Of a DNA stretch of 64,000 bases, positions 15,001 to 27,000 are shown in pieces. Each line of letters opens with the position of its first letter. Position 1 is the first letter of the stretch. The stretch comes from Opitutia bacterium (lineage in GTDB: Bacteria; Verrucomicrobiota; Verrucomicrobiia; Opitutales; Seribacteraceae), in contig PCBO01000055.1 of assembly GCA_002730975.1 (NCBI GenBank), positions 43,219 through 107,218 on the forward strand, written 5' to 3'. The notes under the pieces were generated by a model. The model saw only the letters and a list, made by a program, of their open reading frames with translations. It ran no database searches and was not told where the DNA came from. Both the position numbers and the translations under genes were made by a program.

Positions 15001-18000
15001 GATGACCGAGCCACCATATGGCTTGATCTGGACCAGGACTTAGTCTTCGAAACTGGCGGGGACGCCGGTAATGAGATGATGGGGGGAATCAACAACTTCA
15101 CCTCGGGCTTAATTCCCTTGGTCGCCGGTCAATCATACAAGATTGCAATTGCTCATGGCGAATGGGGTGGTGGTTCGCGAATCAGGCCATGGATTAAAAC
15201 ACCTACAATCGATTGGGCGATAATCGATCCCACGGACCCGGCTCAAGACGGATGGTTCAGCGTACCTTTGGACGGATCGATTTCAGCCGATGCAAGCGGA
15301 TTGACGATTTTTTCCCATGGGGCTCAGGAAAGCCTTTCCCTCGGAGAATTGGCTAAACCGACGCTGCGACATGCCACTGCAGGATCTTTTGCAAACTCCG
15401 TTTCCTCCATTTCAATAAATGAAAGACAATGGCGGTACCTTGCCGGCGTGGTCGACTCGAAAAATGGGTTGGCCAGCGTCTACGTAGATGGAAATCTGAC
15501 CGGACAAGCATCTTTTGACGCAGCAGCCGGGCTGTCCATATCCGGCTTGCCATGGACACTGGCGCAAGGTCTTGTGGAATCCGCGCTGGACGAAATTCAG
15601 TTCGCATCCGAGTCTCGCTCCGACGCTTGGATCAAAGCGTCCTACCTCAACCAGAAGCCCAACCAAACCTTCCCTACTTACGGAAGCGTAATTGGTCCGA
15701 ACTCCATCAATACTCCATTGAGCTTCACAATGGAAGCGGATCAAGCATTCTCCCACGAAGTAAATGCAACCAACCCTCCCCTAGCCTTTACTGCAACCGG
15801 ACTTCCCGGCGGTCTTATATTGGATTCCTCCAGTGGTGTTATCTCCGGCACGCCTTCCCGTTCAGGAAACTATGAAGCCATGGTCACAGCGCTATTTTCA
15901 AGCGGGCAAAACCCATCCGAGAAACATACCTTCACCGTTCATTCAGTTCTCCCGCAGATAGTGATTAACAGTGTAACGGTCACTACCTCCACCACCGCCC
16001 AAATTGAATATGAAATCACCAAGTCGGGCGGCGAAGATCCCGAAGTGTTTCTAGTGGCGGACGTAGTGGACCATGGTAATAAGTTGTACGACTGGTCTAG
16101 GCGGCTAGAACTGGGTAACAAGGGACTGGGCGCTTACACCGCTGTATTTGGAGATTTAACTCCGGGATCAACCTATTTCCTCCGCATGATGGCAAGAAAC
16201 TCGGCCGGAGAAGTATGGACTGGAAGCTCTTCGCTCGTCCGAACTCAACCTCTTCTAAGTGATCTCCCAGGGGACACCGGAATCTGGCTGGATGCGACCG
16301 ACATCGATGCCGACGGCACTTCAGATGGCCTCTCTGCAGGTTCCACGATCTCAGGATGGCTCGATAAATCCTCCTATTCTCGGCATATGACGAACGTGGA
16401 GGGCGACCCTAAGGTGGCGCTTTCCATCCTGAACGACAAACAGGTGATCGACTATGATGGCAACGACCGCATGTACACCTCCTACGACTTCCGCGCAAAC
16501 AACTCGGCAGACTGGAGAGCCGGCGGTTACACCGCATTCGGCATATCTCGCTACTCGGGAGGGGATAATGAACGATTGATCACCTCCAATGGAGGCAACT
16601 GGCTATTTGGCCATCACGGAAATCGCATTGGTCGCTATCACTTTGACGGATGGATTGACCAAGGAATGACTGCAGACACAAATTTCCATTTATTCGAAGT
16701 CCGCCACCAAGGAAAGAACCAATCGGCAGATCCATCCTGTGAAGTTTGGAATGACGGTATTGAAGGTTCCTATGCAGGTGGTACCAAGACTGGTTCGAAC
16801 AACAATTGGTTCATGCCGCAAAGGCTGTCGTTCGGGGCCATGAGCAGCGTGACGCAGGAATCCAGCAAGGGACAGGTAGCCGAGTTCATCATGTTTCACG
16901 GTCTTCTTAGCGATGAGGATCGCTTGAAGATGGAAGGCTATCTGGCGCACAAGTGGGGAACGTCTCTGCCCCCCAATCATCCTTGGGCAAATGAACAACC
17001 AAGCTTTGGTGTCTCAGGCGTTAGCGGTACGACTCGCCAGTTCACTGCCCCTAAAACACAGGTTCCGACTGTCGTCAACCGACCTCCGAGTAGCATAACG
17101 AATGACACAGCCACTCTAAATGGAAATCTGGCAAATTACGGTACGGGAATAGTTCTTGGTCCTTTCACCCCTCTGGCTTACGAGGGTCTCAAGCTTTGGT
17201 TGGACGCCACGGATATAGACGGGAATGATCTGGAAGACTCTTTTGCGGGGGACAGTCCGGTAGGTATCTGGAAAGATAAATCGGGTCTGGAAAACAGCGC
17301 GTCACAAGGAGGCATAGGAAAACAACCGTTGTACAAACCGGTTAGTATCAATGCCAAAGCTTCCGTAAGTTTTGATGGAACGGACGACTTTATTTCCTTT
17401 CCGAGGATGTTGGATATTCGAACCGTATTTTGGGCCATCAAGAGAAACGACGCGAGCAACCAAGCGTTCCTACTGGGAGACTCCATCAGGTATGATTTCC
17501 ATTCGGCGAACGGAAGAGTCTGGTCAATCGCGAATGCCAGCACCAACCTTTACAATGGCTCCTTGCGTGTGAACGGCAATCCACGAGACGGATTGATCAC
17601 CGACATTCCAACGGGTGAGGTATGCATAGTAGCTGTTCGTTCCATAGGACCGGTTGAAGCAAGCAACTTTTCCAACGATAGGGATATCGCTAATCGTTTC
17701 TGGAACGGAAACTTGGCCGAGTTACTCGTATATTCCGAACCCCTTGCAGATGAAGACATGCTTAAAATCGAGGCATACCTCTCCCACAAGTGGGGAACGG
17801 AAGATAATCTGCCAGGTTCTCATAATTACAAATCGGAGGCACCCAGACAAGTTAACCCGGCTGCCAACGTAAAAGTTTACTGGGGTGCAAACGATGGAGG
17901 AATAAACCCCTCTGACTGGGATAACGACGTGGATGCCGGTATTGCAGTTCTAGGTCTCAAGAAAATGACTAGTGGAATAACCGTCATCGCCGATCCTGTT

Positions 18001-21000
18001 CCAACTGAATCAGCTTCCACTTACCCCGCCCAGAAGCTTCTGGACAACCAATTGCCGGCGGATGGTTGGCGCTCCACTTGGACTGCATGGTATAAGACCA
18101 ATACGACGTTGACTTTCAATCTAGGCAAGGAGCGTATATTAGAAAAGATTCGCATTTATTTCATGCCGCGAGATCGAGGTGACGAGCTAAAGGAGCTTAC
18201 CGTTCACGCCGCTGACGAATACCTTAACTTTGCTCCGGTTAAAACTGAGAATGGTAAAGTCGGCACCCGTAACGTTGGAACTTGGATGGATATCCCCATG
18301 GATGGCATTCAGACCGGAGCCATTAAGTTGGAACCCGTATTCCAAGGATGGGGTCATATTTGGGGAGAAGTCGAGTTTTGGGTAAGGGAAACGGGCGACT
18401 TCTCCATAGACGTCGAAGGTTTGTCAAAGGGACAGACTTATTACTACCGTGTATTCGGGTCTAACGACGGAGGCCAAGACTGGGCTGATGAGACAATCAG
18501 TTTCACAGCGGAAAACAAAATCTTCTATGATAGCGGCAAGCTCGTAATCGATACTTCTAAAGGTACTTGGAAGCACGATGGAGGAGATTTTCGCTTGGGA
18601 GCAATTTCCTCTTCAACCTTTATCGATTCTCTTGGTAACTCGTACAATTACAATGTTTGCCGTTTTACTTTTGATGAAATAAAGTTGATGGGAAGTCTCG
18701 AAATCGAAATACGCGGAGATGCCGCTTTGGAAATCATCAGCACGGATGGTGATGCACATCTCGGCGCCACCATAAACCTTTCCGGAGGAACCGGAGGCGA
18801 CCTGAATCGAGGAACGGCGATTGCAGGAGGCTTTGCCGGAGGTGATCTTTCCGCAAGAGGCATTGGTCCTGGCGGTGGAGCCGAAGGTGGAGGTGGTTAC
18901 GGAGGAACCGGTGGTGGAGCTACGCCGACCTCGGGTCAACCGTACGGCAAGGGCACCTTGCTCGACCTGTTGGGTGGATCCGGCGGAGGTGGTTTAGTTA
19001 CATCGACCGGCGGTGGTGGTGGCGGCGCGCTGAAGGTCGTCGCCTCCAAGAAGCTAACCGTCGATGCTACCATCTCATCAAGAGGAGGGGATGGCTTTTC
19101 AGGTTCGGGTGGTGGTTCCGGAGGCGCTATCTTCCTCAAGGGAAAAAGCTTTTCAATTACAACGAAAGGAAGTGTCGACGTATCCGGTGGTAGTGGCGGT
19201 GGAGGCGGTGGTCGAATTTATCTCGAGGGGTCCGATCACTTCGAAAACCTAGGGACCTCAAACATCCTTCTTCAAGGAGGCGCGGGAGCGCCTTCGGGTT
19301 CTGACGGGGGCGCTAGGTTCACTCGTCCATCAAATCTTGAAAATCTTGAGTTCTTCACAGGCGGTCTTGAAATAGATACCGAAATGGGAGTACTCACCCA
19401 TTCCAGTGGTGAAGTCGCATTTGGTATAATTGAAGACAAGACTCATATTGGAGAAGACGGCGTAGCGTGGTCTTATTCGACTTGTCGTTTTCCTTTTACC
19501 AATATTGAGCTCGGGGGAGGTGTAATCGTCACTCTAAAAGGGCGAAATGCACTTATACTCGAGGCGACCGCGGGTAAAATAGTAATAGGAACGAACATCA
19601 AGGCCGACGGTGAGCCCGCCGCAAATGAAAAAGGAGGAAAGGGTAGATTGGGAGGCTTTAGTGGCGATGATATTGGTTTTGGCACCGGCCGGGGGCCGGG
19701 AGCATCCACCCAAACTGCGCCGGAGGGTCACGGAGCGGCTCATGGTGGTCATGGTTCCGGTGATTCCAAGATTTATGGTGATCGAGCTCTAGACTCTCTC
19801 CTCGGGGGTAGTTCAGGGGGAGCGTCGCCTACGGGAGGTTCAGGTGCCGGTGGTGGCGCTATATGGCTGAAGGCTTCAGGGGAAGTCGTTATCAAAGCAA
19901 ACGTCACTATCTCCGCAAATGGTGGCAACGGCGAAGAATCCGGCGCGTCCGGCTCGGGCGGAGCAGTAAGGATCGAAGGCTCCAGAATTTTCAACCACGG
20001 GCGAATAGAAGCCAAGTCCGGTTCCGGAGTTAAGGTTTCCGGGAACAATCAGAATAGAGGTTCCGCAGGAGGAAGAGTCGCGTTCATATCTTCCGGCGTG
20101 GTTCAAGCAGGTGAGATTGACGTCGGTGGAGAATGGCTTTCCAACGAGGGTACGGTTTTCATATCTCGCAACTACCTTAATTCCAATATTGTCGTTGATT
20201 CGGGAACAGTCACGTTCGATACGACCACAGGTTATTTTTCAGTTGAAAATGGTCCTCATGGAGAAGGCGTTCTTTCCACTCACACTTACTATGATACGGA
20301 CGAGACAGCGTGGGAGTACGGGTTATGTTCGTTTACCTTTGGCCAATTGCGAATCACCGGGTCCGCAAAGGTCGTGCTCAAGGGACATAGAGCTTTATCT
20401 ATTCAAACAGTAGGCACCGGAGAGATTTACATTGGCGTAGACCTTAGACTCGATGGTGGAGACGCCTCCTCCGTTGATGGCTATGGCGGCAGGCCGGTCC
20501 TAAATCCATGGAGAGGTAGAAGCTCCGAAAAGCTAAGTGGCTTTGGTCCCGGAGGTCCCCTTCCCGCAGGCAACTGGGGCACGGGCGCTTCCTTCAATTA
20601 TGGTGACGATCAACTATCGCAACTGATTCCCGGCAGCAGCGGTTCCAGTGGTCGTTATTTCCAAGGCTCGGGAGCAGGAGGTGGTGGCTTGGAACTAAAG
20701 GCTGGTGGCGACTTGACTATTTCGTCAGGCGTACTCTTGAGTGCGAATGGAGGGAATGGCAGGTCGGATGGTTACCAATGGGATCATGGTGGTGGTGGTT
20801 CAGGCGGCGCTATCCGACTCGTGGCTAAAAACATTTACAACAAAGGTCTGATACAAGCCATCGGCGGAAATCGTTCGGCAGGAGGCGGTCGAGTTGTTTT
20901 GGCTAGTTCCGAAATCATTGAACGAGGAGTGATCTCCGTAGGTTCCGGTTCCATCGTGGAAGTACGTCCGCCGGCAGTGTCGGGTCCAAGCATCGTATAC

Positions 21001-24000
21001 TTGGGATATAGAGGCACCGGGACTGTTGAAATGGAAAAGAAGGCTCAAACAAAAACCGACAACCTCTTGGGGCATTGGAATTTCGACAACGGCACCGCCA
21101 ACGATAGCTCCGGAAACGAGTTTCATGGAGTTGCTTCTGCTAGCTCTATCTTCAGCGTCAATACTTGGGACGGTCAAGGAATGTCCGTCAACCTCGGTGG
21201 CAATCATTACGTAAAAGTCAGTGACGGAGCATCCGAATCGACCTTTGATGGAGGCAACTCCTTCAGTGTGACGTTGTGGGTCAAGGGATGGCCAAATGGA
21301 GGTTGGGAGCCCTATATCTCCAAAAGAGGCGATGGGGGACAAGGCTGGCAATTGCGCCGACGAGGCGGTTCGGGAGACCAACTCAGCTTAACGATGCGCG
21401 GTCCCGGTAACGACGATTGGTTTGTGACCAAGAATATAAACGATGGCAACTGGCATCATCTCGTCGGGATGTTTGGCGACGGCAAACGCTCCATCTACGT
21501 TGATGGGGTACTGGAAGGGCAAGAGAACAGGAATGGGGCAGTCAATCCTACTGGATCTGCCCTTGTCTTTGGTGCGAGAGATAATTCGGGAGTGGCCGGC
21601 GCTCCGAACGTCGGGAACCATTCAGGAGTGTTCTTGGATGAAGTTCGTTTCTATAATACTTTTCTAAATCCAAGCGAGGTCGACGCTATATTCAAGGGCG
21701 ACTTCATTAAGGTTCCCATTAACGTCCAGTATCGGATAACAGCTGACAACAGACCAGTCTCCTATGGTGTTGAAGGTGTCTTGCCCGCAGGTTTGTCCAT
21801 TGATTCGAGTACCGGAAAAATCCTCGGACGCCCTCTCGAAGTAGGTTCTTTCGACTTAAACATGACCGCGACCAACATCGCGGGCAAGGGCTCCAAATCG
21901 ATCACTTTCATCGTGGACCCCACTGCGCCGGAAGTAGCTACAATCGCACCTGCAGAAGTCACCGCCACCTCTGCCCGACTTGCCGCAAGAGTGATTAATG
22001 GTGGAGGACAACCCCCTACCCTGAAATTCTTTTGGGGTGACAATGATGGAGGAGAAAATCTCGAATTAAACGCCACCGACGACATAAGCTGGGATCATCG
22101 AATAGACCTCAATGGCAGTTTCCCCGATGGAACTGCCGGAACATTCCTTACGGGACTGGACCGAAATCAAACCTATTACTACAGAGTGGTTGCAGGGAAT
22201 AGCGTCAATCCTTTGGTTTGGAGTATTCCAAGGCAATCCGACTTGGCTGCATGGTGGCGATTCGACGAATCATCCGGAACTTCGGTCTTGGATTCCGTTG
22301 GGAACTTGTCCGGCAGTTTAGTGGGGATGACGACCGGCGACCGGGTATTTGGTCAAGTGGGAAAAGCTCTTCGTTTTGCTGGAGCAGGAGAACATGTGAC
22401 GGTGACCGGCTACAAAGGTATCAAAGGAAATAATGCGCGAACGATTTCTGCATGGATAAAGACCACAAATGCATCCGGCGCAATTGTATCATGGGGAGAA
22501 AATGCAAACGGCGCGCTGTGGAACTTCGTCATTAAAGACGGTAAACTCAGGTTGGACGTTAAGAACGGTTATATTGAGGGCACGGGCACTGTAAACGACG
22601 GCAACTGGCACCATGTTGCTTTGATGTTCCCTGCCATCGGGTCGGAAGTCACTGATTCGGTACTTTACGTAGATGGCTCTCCGGATCCGATTTCCGCATC
22701 TTCCCCCCAACCGGTGAATACTGGTTCAATGGAAGACCTCAGAGTAGGGTCCGATTCTGTCTTCAGCGATCACTTCAACGGTATTATCGACGAAGTTCGA
22801 TTATACGAAACGGATTTATCCTCGAACGACCTTGCTGCCCTTTTCCTTAATGGCACCATGAGATTCAATACCTCCAACGTCACGGTTCCCCCTGTGGTGG
22901 AAGTGCTCACGGTCAATCCGACATCGGGTGGCACGGCAACTGTAACGGGAGAACTTCTTTCTTATGACCTGTCAAAGCCTTCGGTCAAAATCTACTGGGG
23001 AGACGAGGATGCGGGTCCCACTACGGACATTGATGCAGGCGACAGTTTAAAGTGGGACAACGTCGAAAACGTGTCTGCGGGCAATGCTCTCGAACTGGGC
23101 GAATTCAACGCCACCATAGCCGGGATGACTCCAGGCAAGTTCTACTACTTCCGCGCCTATGCATCCAGCGCCGACGGCAATGATTGGTCCAGCGGAGATC
23201 CTTCCGTTAGAAACAATTTGGCCGCCTATTGGAGATTCGACGAGGAATCGGGCATACTGGCTCTCGACTCTAGCTCGAAAAACAGAGACGTTCTTTTGAG
23301 AAACTTCGATTCAAACGCCTCGAGGTCTACTGGATTCGTGAACAAGGCATTGCTTTTTGATGGTACCGATGACTGGGTTGATCTCGATCTCGCCTCCGAT
23401 GCTTTTTTCCTAAAGGACTCCTTCGAAGGTCGATCCGTTACCTTTCGATTCAAAGCACCATCGCAATTTTACGTCGGGCCTGCCGTCACCCGCTACAAAA
23501 GCCTCGTTGGCTATTGGGAGCTAAACGAAGGTACAGGCGCTATTGCTGCAGATGCAAGTTCCGCGAAAACCGATGGAACAGTTTTGGGCTCAGCCTCATG
23601 GGGATCCGAAAAATTCGGCGGCGGTTTGATTCACGATGGAATCGACGATGCCCTATCAATAGAAGCTTCTCTCCTAAATGAAGTACACAAAGACGCATAC
23701 TCCATCTCCCTCTGGCTTAAACCAGCAGTAGAAGTTGATAGTTCAACAAAGAACGCTTTCCTCGCCAGAGGCTTCAACAATGGCCAAAACGATAACTATT
23801 TCAACGATATCAACAACTTCTTCTCCCGCCTGCACGACGGACAAAAAGTATGGACCGCTGAAGACCTCCACATCGACAATGACAATGAATTCAAAAATGC
23901 CGGCGTAGGTATCAACCAGAATGACAATTATATGTTCCTTGCGCTAAGCACGTTCGTGGTGCCTGAGGATGGCGACTACGGTTTCAGATGCCTTAGGAAA

Positions 24001-27000
24001 GATGATCGAGCAACAATCTGGCTCGATCTAAATAAAAACAATCAATTCGATTTGACCGATAAACTTGGTGGAAACGGCAATTTCACAAAGGATCCTGTTT
24101 CTCTCGTTGCAGGAGACAAGCACCTTATCGCAATCGCTCATGGCGAATGGGGAGGAGGGTCAAGAATCGAACCTTGGATAAGAACACCTTCCTTGTCGTG
24201 GACTAAGATTAACCCTGCAGACCCAAATCAAGATGGGTTTTGGATTCTAGATTCCACTAGTCCATGGGGCGATATCATTACTCCTACCGCACTTCATAAA
24301 ACCATATTCCAGCGCAACGGAGAAGGACTTTCACTCGCCCCGGGAAATACCTTGAACATGACTCATTTGACAAGCACCGGAACGGTTTCCGCAGTAGCGA
24401 CGACATTGGCTCCTTCCGGTGCCTGGCGACACGTCGTAGGCGTTTTCAGCCCTTCTGAAGACAAGGTTAGGATTTACGTAGACGGCAACAAGAGCGGTGA
24501 AGCAGACGTTCCTTTCGGTTCAACTCCTCTTGATATTCCTGCCATTGATTATTGGCATTTGGGAGGTGGGGGCGGAGGCTCTATCTTCAATGATTACCTT
24601 ACTGGTGAAACCGATGACCTTCGCATATACGACATCGCGTTGTCCGATAGCGAAATCGCTTCGATATACAACAATGGATTATCGGATTTGAATGTCCCGC
24701 AAGCAGCTTTTATCTCACAAACCATTTATGATGAAGGCGACTCCACCAACGGTCTCGGAATCAAATTCGACAACGGTATTCTCTCCGCGAAAATCAAAGA
24801 TGCCGGCAACAGCCTGGAACAAACTCACGTCATCGATCTCGCAGACGACCAATGGCACCATGCAGCAGTCACGTTCGGTGATTCTCCCAAGGCGTTCAAG
24901 CTATACGTAGATGGAGAAATAAGCGGCAGTTCTCAACTTTTCGGCTCACCTTCCCTGCCGACTCATGACGAAGCTCCAGCCCTAGGCAAGACCATCGGTA
25001 CATCCGTTTTCAACGGTCTAGGGAATTTCAAGGGCTTATTGGATGAAGTTCGCATATACGACAGAGGGCTAACGGAAGAAGAGGTGTCGCAGGTATACGA
25101 CGGAGACATGATCAATACAGGTGTAGTATCTCTACACGCCATAGAACTGCCTCAAATCGTAACCACGCCTGCCACCGATGTTTTTCCCGAAAAGGCTACC
25201 CTCAACGCGAATGTACTTTCCACTGGTGGAGTGATTACCGTTATAGACGAAATCCGAGATCTCACCTTTAACGCAGGTACTGCGCCGGGAATAGTTGGTT
25301 GGTACTCTGCATCGGACATGGATGGTGATGCTAAGGATGACCTCGGTTTGACCTATCAAAATGGAGCAGTTGTGACCTCATGGAAGGATTCTTCGGGTTT
25401 CATGCGCGACATGACTTCAACTTCGGGCAACCCGACGTACTCGATGTTCGGACTGAACGGTAAACCGGCTATCAATTTCGATGGTGATGATAAACTCTGG
25501 TCTAACGACAATTACGACTTCCTCACCAGTTCGGGTTACACGATCTTCTCCATTGCCCGTTACACAGGTGGAGATAATGAACGTGTCATCTCATCACGAA
25601 CTAGAAACTGGTTGTTTGGATTTCATGGCAATGGAGTCGGACGCTGGCATCCCGGCGGTTGGGTTAAATATCCGGGTTCTACTGCTGACGCCCATTGGCA
25701 CATGAACGTCGGAATAATCGACAAGAAATCTAATCCGAAAGCCTGGTTTTGGCATGACGGCATACAAACCCAAAATGGGTCGAATGGATCAAACGACAAC
25801 GACTTTGCGCCCGGGCAATTACAGTTTGGCGGTTATGGAACTGGGACGTCAGAAATGTCTAAGTGCGAGGTGGCTGAGGTTATTATCTACAAAGGCATGC
25901 TTAGCGAAAAGAACCGACAACAAGTGGAAGCTTACTTGGCTTACAAATGGGATTTAGTCGGCACTGTCCTCGCGGCAAACCACCCTCACAAAACCGCCGA
26001 TCCATTTACCGGTATAACCCGTGTTTACGAAGTCAACAATGAAGGTGGAGACAATCCGGTAGTCAAAATTTACTGGGGCGAAACAGATGGGGGTGAAAAT
26101 CTTACGCTCGATGCCAACAACTCGGCAAATTGGGATCAAGTCTCCGTCATCAACAATGGACAACCCGTGGGACTAGGACCTGTTTCGTTAGAACTCAGCA
26201 ATCTCGAAACCGACAAGCGTTACTTCTTTCGAGCTCACGCTGAAAATATCGGCGGCGGAGCTTGGTCTCCCATGCACAAGTTCTTTACCGCTAGCGACTC
26301 TCGCCTCACGAAGTACACCTTGGACGGTCTGGTATTTTGGCTTGATGCGAATGACGTAGATGGTGACGGAGATCCGGACAACATTCTCCCCGACCAACCC
26401 ATTGGCAAGTGGACGGACAAATCAAAGAGTGAGCAAAATGCAACTCAAACAGTAGGAGGTTTTCGCCCCATTTACATTACGTCATCCTTTGATGGGCGAC
26501 CAGCCGTGCGTTTTGCATCAGGCGAATATCTAAACGTCGGCACCATTCGTTCTGCAGTCGGAGGCGTTCATGCTTTTGCAGTTGCCAAAGGAACCGGAGT
26601 GGCAATAGGCGCCGACGATGGTTCATCGGGTTGGACACTGGACGTCAAACCCGGGTCGCGATTGGCTTCCTACAAAAACGAATCGATAAACATTGATCGA
26701 GTGTCCATCGGAAATGACCCTTCCACAGGCTATGGACAATTCATAGGGGACATTGCCGAGATCCTCGTATTCGATCGCTTTTTACCCGAGGATGAAGTTA
26801 AGAAGGTCGAAGGTTACCTTGCCCACAAATGGGAAGTTACGGATGACCTCGTCGGTAATTCCTACAAGGTAAAACAAGATCTCGAGCTTTATTTCAACTT
26901 CGAAGAAGTGGATGGTTCGAACATCTATGACAGTTCCCCGAAAAACCGACAAGGCACCTTGATCAACATCGCTGATGCCGACTTGCAGGTTTCGGGACAA

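Noticed and set aside
18780..19330. Simple low-complexity or collagen-like repeat
   Set aside because: The glycine-rich stretches lack Gly-X-Y periodicity and are embedded in a conserved five-copy module with non-glycine landmarks.
20800..21381. Antisense open frame of 193 codons inside the giant gene
   Set aside because: Same reason: it mirrors the sense repeat composition, has no start context and no recognisable domain.
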